Source: Denitrificimonas caeni
Lineage (GTDB): Bacteria > Pseudomonadota > Gammaproteobacteria > Pseudomonadales > Pseudomonadaceae
Assembly (NCBI RefSeq): GCF_905120345.1
Contig: NZ_CAJHOA010000004.1
Coordinates: 248,001-312,000, forward strand
Length of the DNA stretch: 64,000 nt
Reading direction: 5' to 3'
This document shows positions 8,471 through 19,067 of this stretch, one piece after another. A program made the translations under genes and the position numbers. The notes below the pieces were generated by a model. That model worked only from the letters and a program-made list of their open reading frames with translations, was not told the origin of the DNA and searched no databases. Positions within the stretch are counted from its first letter, which is position 1. Each line of letters starts with the position of its first letter.

Positions 8471-9760
8471 TTAGCGCATTTGAAAGTACTCTTTATGAAA
8501 GTGTCGTGTTGAGCACCCCTGTGCCTGCATCCCTTTTTGTAAGGCATCGGCAAAACCTTGCGGACCACAAAACCAGACATGAGCAGCTGTAGACTGCTGT
8601 TGCAAGGCTTGCTCGGCACAGAGATGACCGTGTTCATCACTGTAATGCACATTCAGCGTTACATTCGGTACTGCCGCTGCCAAACGCTGTAGTTGCTCAG
8701 CAAATACTGCTTCTTCAGCATTTTTCACACAATAATATAAGGTCGCTTTTGGTGCACGCTCAGGGTGTGCTTGTAAGGATTCAAGCCAAGCAATAAAAGG
8801 GGTGACACCAATTCCTGCGCCAATCCACACCTGCTCACCACTCTCGCGCATATCAAAGCAGCCGTACGGACCTTCAACACGTACCGCGCGACCCACCTCT
8901 AACTCAGTCTGCAAACGCGTGGTGTAATCACCTAAGGCTTTAATCGCAAAGCTGACTTGACCATCGCCATGATCGGCACTGCTTACGGTGAATGGGTGCG
9001 CGCCTTCAAAGCGATCAAAAGTTAAAAAAGCAAACTGCCCAGGCTTATGCGACCACTGTTTTGGTAACTGACAGGTCACTTCCAGCACGCCACCCGTGTG
9101 TTGTTTAACACTGAGCACCTGGCCTTGGTAACGACGGGTCCGACCGATGCCGCCACTCAGCGCGATAAATGCACAATAAACACCCACCACTGTTGCAACC
9201 GCCAATAATAATCCAGCCGGTTCTGTCCACCAGCCCGCAGGCGCCAAGACCACACCGTGAAAAGCAATCAGCACATAGATCACCGCTAAGGCTTTATGCG
9301 CATAGCGCCAAAGATGGTAAGGAAAACGTTGCCATAAGGTGATGATCAGCATAATGCCCAGAATCCACACCGACCATTCGCCGATATCTTTAGCGGCATC
9401 GCGAAACACTTCTAGAAAGTTTTCGACACGCGGCAATTTCGCCTCACGCTCAAAAAACACCTTGAGTAAACTTTTCGATAATTTCAATAAGTAGTGACTG
9501 ACTCCAAGCGAAATCGCCCAGATACCCGCCCACTTGTGCAGGCGATACATTTTGTCCAGCCCACCCAGTGGCTTTTCCAACCAACGCGGGCGTACAGCCA
9601 ACACCATAATCAGCGACATCAAAATAAAAGAGCCAAAACCAGTCAAATAAATCAACTGCTTACGCCACCACCACACATCCATTGCCGGGTTATGCCCGTA
9701 AACGGTTAATCCCCAAGTTGCCAAGACCAATACGGCCACGCCATACATGATTTTTTTCAT
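8471..9760 (-). CDS. Ferric reductase-like transmembrane flavoprotein (ferredoxin reductase-type FAD/NAD domains)
   Basis: The N-terminal half has about six membrane helices with paired heme-ligand histidines (LHKWAGI, VSHYLL, YAHKALAV, FHGVVL), as in ferric reductases and NADPH oxidases. The C-terminal half is a flavodoxin-reductase module: HPFTVSS for FAD, IGAGIGVTPF for the nucleotide and WFCGPQGF near the end. It would carry electrons from NAD(P)H across the inner membrane; iron reduction is only one possible role. I chose the ATG at 9760 (429 aa) because AGAGG is 8 nt upstream; the ATG at 9766 is too close to that site. Confidence 0.85.
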   Translation of the reverse strand: MKKIMYGVAVLVLATWGLTVYGHNPAMDVWWWRKQLIYLTGFGSFILMSLIMVLAVRPRWLEKPLGGLDKMYRLHKWAGIWAISLGVSHYLLKLSKSLLKVFFEREAKLPRVENFLEVFRDAAKDIGEWSVWILGIMLIITLWQRFPYHLWRYAHKALAVIYVLIAFHGVVLAPAGWWTEPAGLLLAVATVVGVYCAFIALSGGIGRTRRYQGQVLSVKQHTGGVLEVTCQLPKQWSHKPGQFAFLTFDRFEGAHPFTVSSADHGDGQVSFAIKALGDYTTRLQTELEVGRAVRVEGPYGCFDMRESGEQVWIGAGIGVTPFIAWLESLQAHPERAPKATLYYCVKNAEEAVFAEQLQRLAAAVPNVTLNVHYSDEHGHLCAEQALQQQSTAAHVWFCGPQGFADALQKGMQAQGCSTRHFHKEYFQMR

Positions 9761-9853
9761 TACCATCGCCTCTAAACATCCTATCCCGAAGCTTAACGCT
9801 TACGTCTTAATTGAACCTTAACCCAGACACTGGACAATTCTTGGCTACACTGA

Positions 9854-11584
<1,731 letters not shown>

Positions 11585-11786
11585 TATCAGCGCATCACAC
11601 TAACGTGGCTCGTAATCGTGAGTCAGCTAAACGAAAATATCCTCCAAAAGGCGTATTGCTGCAGTCTCTACTAATGCTCATCATACGAGCGTTTAATTAA
11701 GCTCGATCTCATAGAGCTGGTTCAATTGCGCCTTTGCGCCCCTCATAAAAATAAGAAACATTTGGCCAGGACAGTCTATGCATTGT

Positions 11787-11802
11787 GTTACTGCGCAGTA
11801 AC
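11787..11802. promoter_or_regulatory. Perfect 16-bp palindrome upstream of the DUF3360-like permease
   Basis: GTTACTGCGCAGTAAC is self-complementary and lies about 50 bp before the permease start. A wider GACAG/CTGTC pair flanks it and is followed by TTTTT, so the segment could be an operator or a leader hairpin. The 267-bp gap holds no gene that I can see. Confidence 0.35.
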
Positions 11803-11851
11803 TCTTTGCGCCTGTCTTTTTGTCTGACGCATCTATTAAAAGAGCAATAAA

Positions 11852-13327
11852 ATGGCAAATGATGATTCTCAAAGTTACCGCGCTCTACATCGACCTCGTA
11901 CTGAGTTTGCTTCCCGTCAAGCCTACTTAGAACACGAACTCACTATTATGTCGCCACGGCGCTGGCGCATGAATTTACCCTTTCGTGATTACCGTTTTGA
12001 AGCGGAAGACTGGGTACCGGCTATGGCGGCAACCATTGGCAAAATTGTCATGGTGGCCGCAATCGTTGCTGCATTTGCTGGCCCTCTCGGCCTGTCTAAT
12101 GCATTTGTTATTGAAAATGCCCGTTATGAAATGTTGATTGCGGCGCTTTTATTCGTAGTGCTGTTCTCCGGTTTTCTTATTCCTACTGCCAACTTGGCAG
12201 GTACCCACGGTCCATTAATCCCTCTTGTACCCATTATTGTTGCCTCTGGCGGCCATCCGATGGCGCTGGGGATTATGATCGGCATTTTGGGTTTTATCCT
12301 CGGTGTATTTAAAGGCGGAAGCCTACTGGCGAGGTTAACCAGTGACGGTGTTTGCGGTGGGTTATTGCTATTTTTAGGCTTTATTGGCATGACGTCGCAA
12401 ATCAAAAACCTGTATGCCTGGGCAGACGGTTTTGATATGGGCTATATCGCGTTTACCGTGGTGCTGGCCACTATTATTATGTATGCCTATTTAGAACATA
12501 TTGGTAAGCGTTGGCTGGCGATTCCCTTGGGTGCGGTGCTCGCGGCAGTGATTGCCTTTGCTCTGGGCGCTCCTTTTGAGTTTTCCACAGAACCAGGCCT
12601 ACCTAATCTTAACCCCGCGTACTGGTGGGGCGCTGAAACCGGCTGGAAACTCGGTCTGCCTGAGTTGCACCATTTTATTGCCGTAGCACCTTTTGCGGTA
12701 CTGGCGATTGCCATGTGGTCACCCGACTTCTTAGGTCACCGTGCTTTTCAGCATCTTAATTATCCAAAAAATGCTAAGAAAGTGATCATGAATATTGACG
12801 ACACGATGTGCGTGGCAGCAGCACGTCAAGTGGTTGGTACTGCTTTAGGTGGCGGTAATATCGCCTCATCATGGGGCACTTATATTGTCCCAGCAGCGAT
12901 TGCTAAACGTCCGATTCCAGCCGGTGCGGTCTTGACCGGTTTGCTCTGTGTGGTTGCGGCAGTGTGGGGTTACCCAATGGACTTGGCGATTTGGCCGCCA
13001 GTGCTAAGTGTCGCCTTGATTGTCGGTGTTTATTTACCGTTGTTAGAAGCCGGTATGCAAATGACTCGTGAAGGTAAAACTTCGCAATCGGCAGCGATTG
13101 TGATTTTCTCTTCTGCGCTCGTCAATCCAGTGTTTGGCTGGTCGTTAACGGTACTGTTAGACAACATTGGTATCATTGGTGACAAAGAACGAGGACAGAA
13201 AATGACCCGTACTGACCGTTGGATTATTCCATCGATCGTGTTTATTCTGCTCTGTACTGTGATGGCTGGAATCGGCATGTTCCCAGGTATTCCGGCGCTC
13301 TTAGACTCATTCCGCCAGTTGCATTAA
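11852..13327 (+). CDS. Multi-pass membrane permease, DUF3360-like
   Basis: The 491-residue protein has about a dozen hydrophobic helices after a roughly 60-residue polar N-terminus. Glycine-rich segments such as AGTHGPLIPLVPIIV and VGTALGGGNIASSWGTY recall the paired substrate loops of SulP and NCS2 carriers. I recognise it as the DUF3360-type family of predicted permeases, whose substrate is not known. It stands alone between ligB and a convergent cytochrome gene, with a stem-loop just after its stop. No neighbouring enzyme hints at the transported compound. Confidence 0.65.
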   Translation: MANDDSQSYRALHRPRTEFASRQAYLEHELTIMSPRRWRMNLPFRDYRFEAEDWVPAMAATIGKIVMVAAIVAAFAGPLGLSNAFVIENARYEMLIAALLFVVLFSGFLIPTANLAGTHGPLIPLVPIIVASGGHPMALGIMIGILGFILGVFKGGSLLARLTSDGVCGGLLLFLGFIGMTSQIKNLYAWADGFDMGYIAFTVVLATIIMYAYLEHIGKRWLAIPLGAVLAAVIAFALGAPFEFSTEPGLPNLNPAYWWGAETGWKLGLPELHHFIAVAPFAVLAIAMWSPDFLGHRAFQHLNYPKNAKKVIMNIDDTMCVAAARQVVGTALGGGNIASSWGTYIVPAAIAKRPIPAGAVLTGLLCVVAAVWGYPMDLAIWPPVLSVALIVGVYLPLLEAGMQMTREGKTSQSAAIVIFSSALVNPVFGWSLTVLLDNIGIIGDKERGQKMTRTDRWIIPSIVFILLCTVMAGIGMFPGIPALLDSFRQLH

Positions 13328-13343
13328 GCCTGCTAGCAACACT

Positions 13344-13375
13344 TGACCGGTCACCCATTGCGGTGTGCCCGGTCA
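13344..13375. terminator. Stem-loop between convergent genes
   Basis: TGACCGG pairs with CCGGTCA, with further pairing inside. It lies 17 bp after the permease stop and 17 bp from the end of the cytochrome gene. It has no clear T run, so terminator function is probable but not certain. Confidence 0.5.
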
Positions 13376-13391
13376 GTCATAATAGACTCAA

Positions 13392-13835
13392 TTAATACGC
13401 ACGAAACTCTTTATGACACGACTCGCACGCATCCTCAACCGCTTGCACACGCAACGCCAGTACACTTTCATTCAAAGGTGGCTGTGTGGTGCTAGCAACT
13501 AAGCGCGCGGTGGTTCCTTCCAATGCTCGAGCCAGCTCTTGAAAACGCTCTTGTTGCTGCCAAACATCATCACGTGCCGAGGTTTTATCATCGTCTTTGA
13601 CGCTTGGAAAATGCTGCCAAGGTTGCTTCGCTAACGTATCCAACTCGACTGCTTTTTCAATAAATAACGCTTCATCATACTTAATACGACCGCGTAACAT
13701 ACCGCCCAAGTCTTCGCTGACATTCAGCATTTCTTTGAAAATCGCCGTACGTTTGCCCAGCGGAGAATTGGGATCAACGCCACCGCAAGCAGCCAGACTC
13801 ATTATTATTACTAGCAATCCACTACGCTTTAGCAC
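13392..13835 (-). CDS. Cytochrome c'-like c-type cytochrome, lipoprotein
   Basis: The C-terminus carries a single covalent heme motif CESCH at the end of a four-helix-bundle-like protein, the arrangement of cytochrome c' proteins. A GTG at 13835 with AGGTGG a few bases upstream gives a 147-residue protein beginning with a short hydrophobic stretch and the lipobox SLAAC, so it should be a membrane-anchored periplasmic lipoprotein. The open frame extends to 13976, but the extra residues do not look like a signal. Cytochromes c' bind NO or CO in many denitrifiers; a similar role here is only inferred. The adjacent divergent gene is the cytochrome oxidase assembly factor ccoG. Confidence 0.78.
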   Translation of the reverse strand: MLKRSGLLVIIMSLAACGGVDPNSPLGKRTAIFKEMLNVSEDLGGMLRGRIKYDEALFIEKAVELDTLAKQPWQHFPSVKDDDKTSARDDVWQQQERFQELARALEGTTARLVASTTQPPLNESVLALRVQAVEDACESCHKEFRAY

Positions 13836-14069
13836 ATATCCACCTGTTTTAATTAGCCAAAAATAATTTATCAAATCGCCATCTGAATACTGACAGAGGC
13901 GCCAGTATCTGCGCTTAGCAACAACAATCCAAGTATAGGCTGTCAGGCCGCTGACAAAATCGCAAACTTGCCTCATCTGATCCGGTGTTTATTTTAAAAT
14001 CTGCTGCTGTTACTCACGACCCTTTCACTTGATGATACGCACCTGCTACTCATCTATAGGGAGCTTCCC

Positions 14070-15470
14070 ATGGGTCAACGTATTCCAGCACGACAGATCA
14101 ACCCCAAACCAACAAAGAAACTGCCATCATCATTTGAAAAAACCATCATCACTCGCAGCTATCAGGGTCTTTTTCGAAACCTTCGTCTGTACAGTACAGC
14201 ATTACTCTTGGCCTTATTTTTTATCACTGTGTGGCTCAACTGGGATGGTCGACAAGCCGTACTCTGGGATGTCGCGCATGGTCAATTCTACATTTTCGGT
14301 GCAACTTTTTGGCCGCAAGACTTAATTCTGCTGTCCGCGCTACTGATTATTTGTGCGTTTGGATTGTTTTTTCTGACGGTGCTCGCTGGCCGAATCTGGT
14401 GTGGTTACAGCTGTCCACAAAGCGTTTGGACCTGGATTTTTTTACGTATCGAACACATCACTGAGGGCGAGCGTCATCAGCGGATTAAGCTCGATGCCGC
14501 GCCTTGGTCATTGGTAAAAATCTTACGCAGAACCGCTAAGCACAGCCTTTGGCTTATCGTCAGTGCTGTCACTGCACTGACCTTTGTCGGTTATTTCACT
14601 CCGATCCGCGCGATGAGCCTCGATCTACTCAACTTCAGCGTAGGTGGATTAAGCCTATTTTGGCTGGCCTTATTCACCGCCGCCACTTACCTCAATGCCG
14701 GTTGGCTACGTGAACAGGTCTGTTTACATATGTGCCCGTATTCACGCTTTCAAAGCGTGATGTTTGATGACAGTACTTTATTAGTCTCTTATGACGCCCA
14801 ACGCGGAGAAAAAAGAGGCTCACGCAAGAAAACCAGCGACGCCCAATCACTCGATCTAGGTGACTGCATCGACTGCACGCTGTGTGTGCAAGTCTGCCCA
14901 ACCGGCATTGATATTCGTGATGGCTTACAGCTGGCCTGCATCAGCTGTGGAGCCTGTGTCGATGTATGTAACGATGTCATGACGCAAATGGGCTATGCAC
15001 CGAACCTGATCAGTTACACATCAGAACGCGCGCTCGCAGGTCAACAAACACAATGGTTGCGCCCGCGCCTAATCGGTTATGCCGCCACGTTATTATTGAT
15101 GTTTGCTGGGATCTATTGGGGCTTAGAGAACCGCGCATTAGTCGCCCTAGATGTCAGTAAAGATCGTCTGATGTTTCGCGAGAACAATGACGGACAGATT
15201 GAAAACATTTATCTGTTAAAAATCATCAACAAAACGCAACACCCGCAAGATTACCGTATCGACATGCAAGCACCGAAAAATCTACGCCTCAGCGCCCCCA
15301 AACAGGTACAGTTAGGCGCCGGAGAAATCGCCACAGTAGCCATTACTGTCAGCCAGTTAGAAGAGGCTTCTACGGCGTTAACACCGCTGATCTTTACTGT
15401 CTCAGACACGGCTAACCCGAGTATTTTCAGCAGCAGTGCCAGTAATTTCACAGCACCACTTGCGCGTTAA
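14070..15470 (+). CDS. ccoG: CcoG (RdxA/FixG) cytochrome cbb3 oxidase accessory protein
   Basis: CcoG is a membrane iron-sulfur protein that supplies reduced copper during assembly of the cbb3 oxidase. This 466-residue copy has the membrane motif WCGYSCPQSVW, a second CLHMCPYS motif, two ferredoxin clusters (CIDCTLCVQVCP and CISCGACVDVC) and a C-terminal immunoglobulin-like domain from about residue 350. GGGAG precedes the ATG. The ccoNOPQ and ccoIS genes that usually sit beside it are not in the window, so the gene is an orphan here. A run of nine Gs begins 2 bp after its stop. Confidence 0.94.
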   Translation: MGQRIPARQINPKPTKKLPSSFEKTIITRSYQGLFRNLRLYSTALLLALFFITVWLNWDGRQAVLWDVAHGQFYIFGATFWPQDLILLSALLIICAFGLFFLTVLAGRIWCGYSCPQSVWTWIFLRIEHITEGERHQRIKLDAAPWSLVKILRRTAKHSLWLIVSAVTALTFVGYFTPIRAMSLDLLNFSVGGLSLFWLALFTAATYLNAGWLREQVCLHMCPYSRFQSVMFDDSTLLVSYDAQRGEKRGSRKKTSDAQSLDLGDCIDCTLCVQVCPTGIDIRDGLQLACISCGACVDVCNDVMTQMGYAPNLISYTSERALAGQQTQWLRPRLIGYAATLLLMFAGIYWGLENRALVALDVSKDRLMFRENNDGQIENIYLLKIINKTQHPQDYRIDMQAPKNLRLSAPKQVQLGAGEIATVAITVSQLEEASTALTPLIFTVSDTANPSIFSSSASNFTAPLAR

Positions 15471-15472
15471 TC

Positions 15473-15481
15473 GGGGGGGGG
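15473..15481 (+). repeat. G9 homopolymer tract between ccoG and the MocR gene
   Basis: Nine consecutive Gs start 2 bp after the ccoG stop and end 25 bp before the next start codon. Such a tract is prone to slipped-strand length change. It lies outside both reading frames, so any effect would be on transcription or translation of the downstream gene. Confidence 0.9.
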
Positions 15482-15506
15482 CCGTTGCAGCCATGGAGAC
15501 ACTGCT

Positions 15507-16925
15507 ATGAAGCGCTATGAAAAACTGGCAGTAGAAATTGCGCAATTAATTCACACCGGCATTCTGGCTCCGGGAGAAAAAGCCCCTTCGGTGCGACAAG
15601 CCAGTCGCACCTATGGCATCAGCCCCTCCACAGTGTTTCAAGCCTATTATTTACTGGAAAGTCGCGGTTTACTGCGCGCCAAAGAACGCTCCGGCTACTT
15701 TGTACGTGACAACGGCATGCCACGTTTAGACGAACCACAACTGAGTCAGCAACAAATAGAAAGCCACGAGGTGGGTGTCAGTGAGTTGATTTTTTCGGTG
15801 CTGGATTCCTTGCGTGACGCAAGTACCGTGCCCTTTGGTTCGGCGTTCCCAAGCCCAGAACTGTTTCCACTGGCACGTCTCACGCGCAGTTTATCGAGAA
15901 GCATGAAAGCCATGCCCGCGCATGCCATTATCAGCGACATGACCGATGGCAATCCTAATTTACGGCGGCAAATTGCCTTGCGTTACAGCCGTAACGGAAT
16001 GTTTTTACCGCCCAATGAATTAATCATCACCAACGGCGCTTTAGAAGCACTAAGCCTCTGCTTGCAATGCACGACCCAACCTGGCGATTTAGTTGCGATT
16101 GAAGCTCCGGCATTTTATGCATGCCTACAAATGCTTGAGCGCTTACAACTCAAAGCCGTAGAAATACCGGTGCACCCACGCGAAGGTATTGACCTAGGCA
16201 GTTTGCAGATTGCCTTGGAGAGTTTGCCGATTAAAGTCTGCTGGCTGATGAGTAGCTTACAAAACCCTCTTGGCGCAAGCATGCATGACGAGAAAAAACA
16301 GGCGCTGTACGAACTGCTGCGCACCCATCAAGTGCCGCTAATCGAAGACGATGTGTATGCCGAACTGTATTTTAGCGCGGCGCCACCCCGCTCGATAAAA
16401 AGCTATGACCGCTGTGGTTTGGTGATGCATTGCAGTTCATTTTCAAAATGCTTAGCACCCGGTTATCGCGTTGGCTGGGTCGCCGCAGGGCGTTTCGCAG
16501 AACAGATTAAGCGCTTACGCTTAATGACCACTATTTCACCGGCCATCCCATCACAAGCAGCCCTCGCAGACTACTTACAATACGGTGGATATGACTTGCA
16601 TTTACGCCGTCTACGGCATGCCTTAGAAAATCAGCAAGCCTCGATGTTAGACGCTGCCGAGCGTTATTTCCCCATAGGAACACGCGTCACACGACCGCTA
16701 GGTGGTTACTTTCTATGGTTTGAGCTGCCAGACTCTATCGACTCGCTGATGCTTTTTCAGCAAGCATTACACGCGGGTATCAGTCTAGCGCCAGGGCCAA
16801 TTTTCTCTGCCACGCAGCGCTTTAAAAACTGTATTCGCTTAAGCTACGGCTATCCTTGGGATGAGCGCAGCGAACAGGCAATGCAACAGCTCGGGCAGCT
16901 GATGCAAAAGATCACCGGTGCCTAA
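15507..16925 (+). CDS. MocR/PdxR-type regulator (GntR HTH fused to aminotransferase fold)
   Basis: Residues 1-70 form a GntR winged helix (SVRQASRTYGISPSTVFQAY). From about residue 110 the rest resembles a class I aminotransferase, with the PLP lysine in SSFSKCLAPGYRVGW and the substrate-binding arginine region FKNCIRLSYG near the C-terminus. MocR proteins use the PLP domain as a sensor. The target is unknown: no pdx, gab or ehuR-type gene adjoins. The stop overlaps the convergent MAPEG gene by 4 bp. Confidence 0.9.
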   Translation: MKRYEKLAVEIAQLIHTGILAPGEKAPSVRQASRTYGISPSTVFQAYYLLESRGLLRAKERSGYFVRDNGMPRLDEPQLSQQQIESHEVGVSELIFSVLDSLRDASTVPFGSAFPSPELFPLARLTRSLSRSMKAMPAHAIISDMTDGNPNLRRQIALRYSRNGMFLPPNELIITNGALEALSLCLQCTTQPGDLVAIEAPAFYACLQMLERLQLKAVEIPVHPREGIDLGSLQIALESLPIKVCWLMSSLQNPLGASMHDEKKQALYELLRTHQVPLIEDDVYAELYFSAAPPRSIKSYDRCGLVMHCSSFSKCLAPGYRVGWVAAGRFAEQIKRLRLMTTISPAIPSQAALADYLQYGGYDLHLRRLRHALENQQASMLDAAERYFPIGTRVTRPLGGYFLWFELPDSIDSLMLFQQALHAGISLAPGPIFSATQRFKNCIRLSYGYPWDERSEQAMQQLGQLMQKITGA

Positions 16926-17308
16926 GCCGAGACTACAAATAAGCTGATAATTAAGCCGAGCCCCACAAACCAGACCAACGAGCGCAACAGTGCCCAATCA
17001 GCAATATAGCACCAAGTATACAGCACTCGACTGAACACAAAAGCGATGGCCAACTGGTCGATAAGCCCTTGTTCGGCAACCGCAGCCAGATGCGCAATAA
17101 TCACTGCTGCGGCGAATCCTGGGGTGATTTCAAAGCCGTTTTTCTGGGCATTGTTAGCACGCTTAGCCGCACCTTGTGCGGTTGCTAAAAACTCTCGTGG
17201 ATCATGATTGTGCTTGGGTTTAAAGCCGCCCGCACCTGATTTTGCAAACACAGTTGCTACATAGGGCAGAAGAAGAGCAATTAACACGCACCAATACGCA
17301 GTTGTCAT
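16922..17308 (-). CDS. MAPEG-family membrane protein (128 aa)
   Basis: Four hydrophobic helices and the pattern ANNAQKNGFE...AAVIIAHLA, then FVFSRVLYTWCYIADW, are characteristic of bacterial MAPEG proteins. The eukaryotic relatives conjugate or isomerise eicosanoids with glutathione; bacterial members of this short type are mostly uncharacterised. The gene converges on the MocR gene and is divergent from the SAH riboswitch-ahcY unit. Confidence 0.88.
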   Translation of the reverse strand: MTTAYWCVLIALLLPYVATVFAKSGAGGFKPKHNHDPREFLATAQGAAKRANNAQKNGFEITPGFAAAVIIAHLAAVAEQGLIDQLAIAFVFSRVLYTWCYIADWALLRSLVWFVGLGLIISLFVVSA

Positions 17309-17462
17309 AACTACTCCGAAAACAATTATTTTTATAGATTCAACCGCTACCTTAATACAAATATGTGCCAGAGACTTAATTCTTCAGCGCTTACCCCTTG
17401 GGCAATTGGCAAAGCCTCGCTATAATCAGCCGCGCATTACGGCTCAGCCGTGACCGCCAACA

Positions 17463-17577
17463 GATTCGAGGGGCGCTGCAGCAGGATTCTCCTGTCAGGC
17501 TCGAAAAAGTTGCCTTCCAGTTGTCTAGACAACTGCATATTTGCAAACGGCGCCCATTCGCTAATTACGAATGGAGA
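17463..17577 (+). ncRNA. S-adenosylhomocysteine (SAH) riboswitch
   Basis: The conserved core GAGGGGCGCTGCAGC, the pairing partner CAGGCTCGAA and the downstream pseudoknot strand AACGGCGCCC match the known SAH riboswitch. GGGCGC (17471-17476) can pair with GGCGCCC (17549-17555). An extra perfect palindrome CAGTTGTCTAGACAACTG lies in the variable arm. After the aptamer, CCATTCG (17554-17560) can pair with CGAATGG (17568-17574), which covers the start of the ahcY ribosome site GGAGA. SAH binding should favour the pseudoknot and free the site, turning translation on. The location directly before ahcY fits the known class. Confidence 0.93.
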
Positions 17578-17586
17578 ACTCATTTT

Positions 17587-18987
17587 ATGAGCGCTGTTGC
17601 TGGTTTTACTGATTATAAAGTTGCTGATATGTCACTGGCCGATTGGGGCCGTCGTGAAATCATTATTGCTGAATCTGAAATGCCTGCCCTAATGGGTATG
17701 CGCAGCAAGTATGCGGCTGAGCAGCCCCTCAAAGGTGCGAAAATTCTCGGCTGTATCCACATGACGATTCAAACCGCTGTGTTGATTGAAACCCTGACTG
17801 AACTGGGTGCAGAAGTGCGCTGGTCCAGCTGTAATATTTTCTCAACTCAAGACCAAGCCGCTGCTGCAATTGCTGCCGCCGGTATTTCAGTATTCGCTTG
17901 GAAAGGCGAAACTGAAGAAGAATACGAGTGGTGCATCGAGCAAACCATCCTTAAAGATGGCAAAGCTTGGGATGCCAATATGATTTTGGATGATGGCGGC
18001 GACCTCACCCAAATCCTGCACGAACGTTTCCCGCAGATTCTCGACAACGTCCACGGTGTCACTGAAGAAACCACGACAGGTGTGCACCGTCTGCTCGATA
18101 TGCTGAAAAAAGGCACATTGAAAGTACCTGCGATCAACGTCAACGACTCAGTCACAAAAAGCAAAAACGATAACAAATACGGCTGCCGTCACAGCCTCAA
18201 CGATGCGATCAAACGCGGTACCGACAATCTGTTGTCTGGTAAGCAAGCATTAGTTGTTGGTTACGGTGATGTGGGTAAAGGTTCTGCACAATCACTCAAC
18301 CAAGAAGGCATGATTGTTAAAATCTCAGAAGTTGACCCAATCTGCGCCATGCAAGCCTGCATGGATGGTTTTGAGCTAGTGTCGCCTTACATTGATGGTA
18401 ACAATGACGGTACTGACGCCAGCATCGATAAAGCTTTACTGGGCAAAATCGATTTAATCGTCACCACTACTGGTAACGCTAATGTCTGCGATGCAGGCAT
18501 GCTTAAAGCCCTTAAAAAGCGCGCAGTAGTGTGCAACATTGGTCACTTTGACAATGAAATTGATACCGCATTTATGCGCAAAAACTGGGCGTGGGAAGAA
18601 GTTAAACCACAGGTGCATAAAATTCACCGCAGCGGTGCTGGCGAATTTGATCCACGCAATGACGACTACCTGATTCTGTTATCAGAAGGCCGTTTAGTGA
18701 ACCTGGGTAATGCCACTGGTCACCCAAGCCGCATTATGGATGGCTCATTTGCTAACCAAGTTTTGGCACAAATGCACTTATTTGAACGTAAATTTGCTCA
18801 ACTAAATGCTGAACAAAAAGCAGCGGCGTTAACCGTTGAAGTATTGCCGAAAAAACTCGATGAAGAAGTCGCCCTAGAAATGGTGAAAGGTTTTGGCGGC
18901 GTCATTACCCGTCTCACCGATGTGCAAGCTGACTACATTGGCGTTGCGGTTGACGGCCCTTATAAGCCTGAAACCTACCGCTACTAA
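17587..18987 (+). CDS. ahcY: S-adenosylhomocysteine hydrolase
   Basis: The enzyme splits S-adenosylhomocysteine into adenosine and homocysteine, clearing the product of methyl transfer. The 466-residue protein shows the NAD-binding [12 protein letters not shown] motif, the substrate region [15 protein letters not shown] and the C-terminal KPETYRY. The upstream ATG at 17398 in the same frame would run through the riboswitch and is not a real start; the ATG at 17587 has GGAGA about 10 nt upstream. Expression should be controlled by the SAH riboswitch in its leader. An intrinsic terminator separates it from metF. Confidence 0.97.
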   Translation: MSAVAGFTDYKVADMSLADWGRREIIIAESEMPALMGMRSKYAAEQPLKGAKILGCIHMTIQTAVLIETLTELGAEVRWSSCNIFSTQDQAAAAIAAAGISVFAWKGETEEEYEWCIEQTILKDGKAWDANMILDDGGDLTQILHERFPQILDNVHGVTEETTTGVHRLLDMLKKGTLKVPAINVNDSVTKSKNDNKYGCRHSLNDAIKRGTDNLLSGKQALVVGYGDVGKGSAQSLNQEGMIVKISEVDPICAMQACMDGFELVSPYIDGNNDGTDASIDKALLGKIDLIVTTTGNANVCDAGMLKALKKRAVVCNIGHFDNEIDTAFMRKNWAWEEVKPQVHKIHRSGAGEFDPRNDDYLILLSEGRLVNLGNATGHPSRIMDGSFANQVLAQMHLFERKFAQLNAEQKAAALTVEVLPKKLDEEVALEMVKGFGGVITRLTDVQADYIGVAVDGPYKPETYRY

Positions 18988-18994
18988 GTTGCCA

Positions 18995-19023
18995 AAAAGA
19001 GGGTGGCAGTGCTGCCCTCTTTT
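18995..19023 (+). terminator. Rho-independent terminator between ahcY and metF
   Basis: AAAAGAGGG and GGCA pair with TGCC and CTCTTTT around GTGC. The T run is part of the right arm. It lies 7 bp after the ahcY stop, so metF may depend on read-through or its own promoter in the 44 bp that follow. Confidence 0.88.
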
Positions 19024-19067
19024 GCATTTCGGCGGCCCAAACACTTTGATATTTAGAGACCTGTTCT

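Noticed and set aside
19041-19067. TTTGATAT before metF as a second ArsR operator
   Set aside because: Only half of the site matches and there is no inverted partner.
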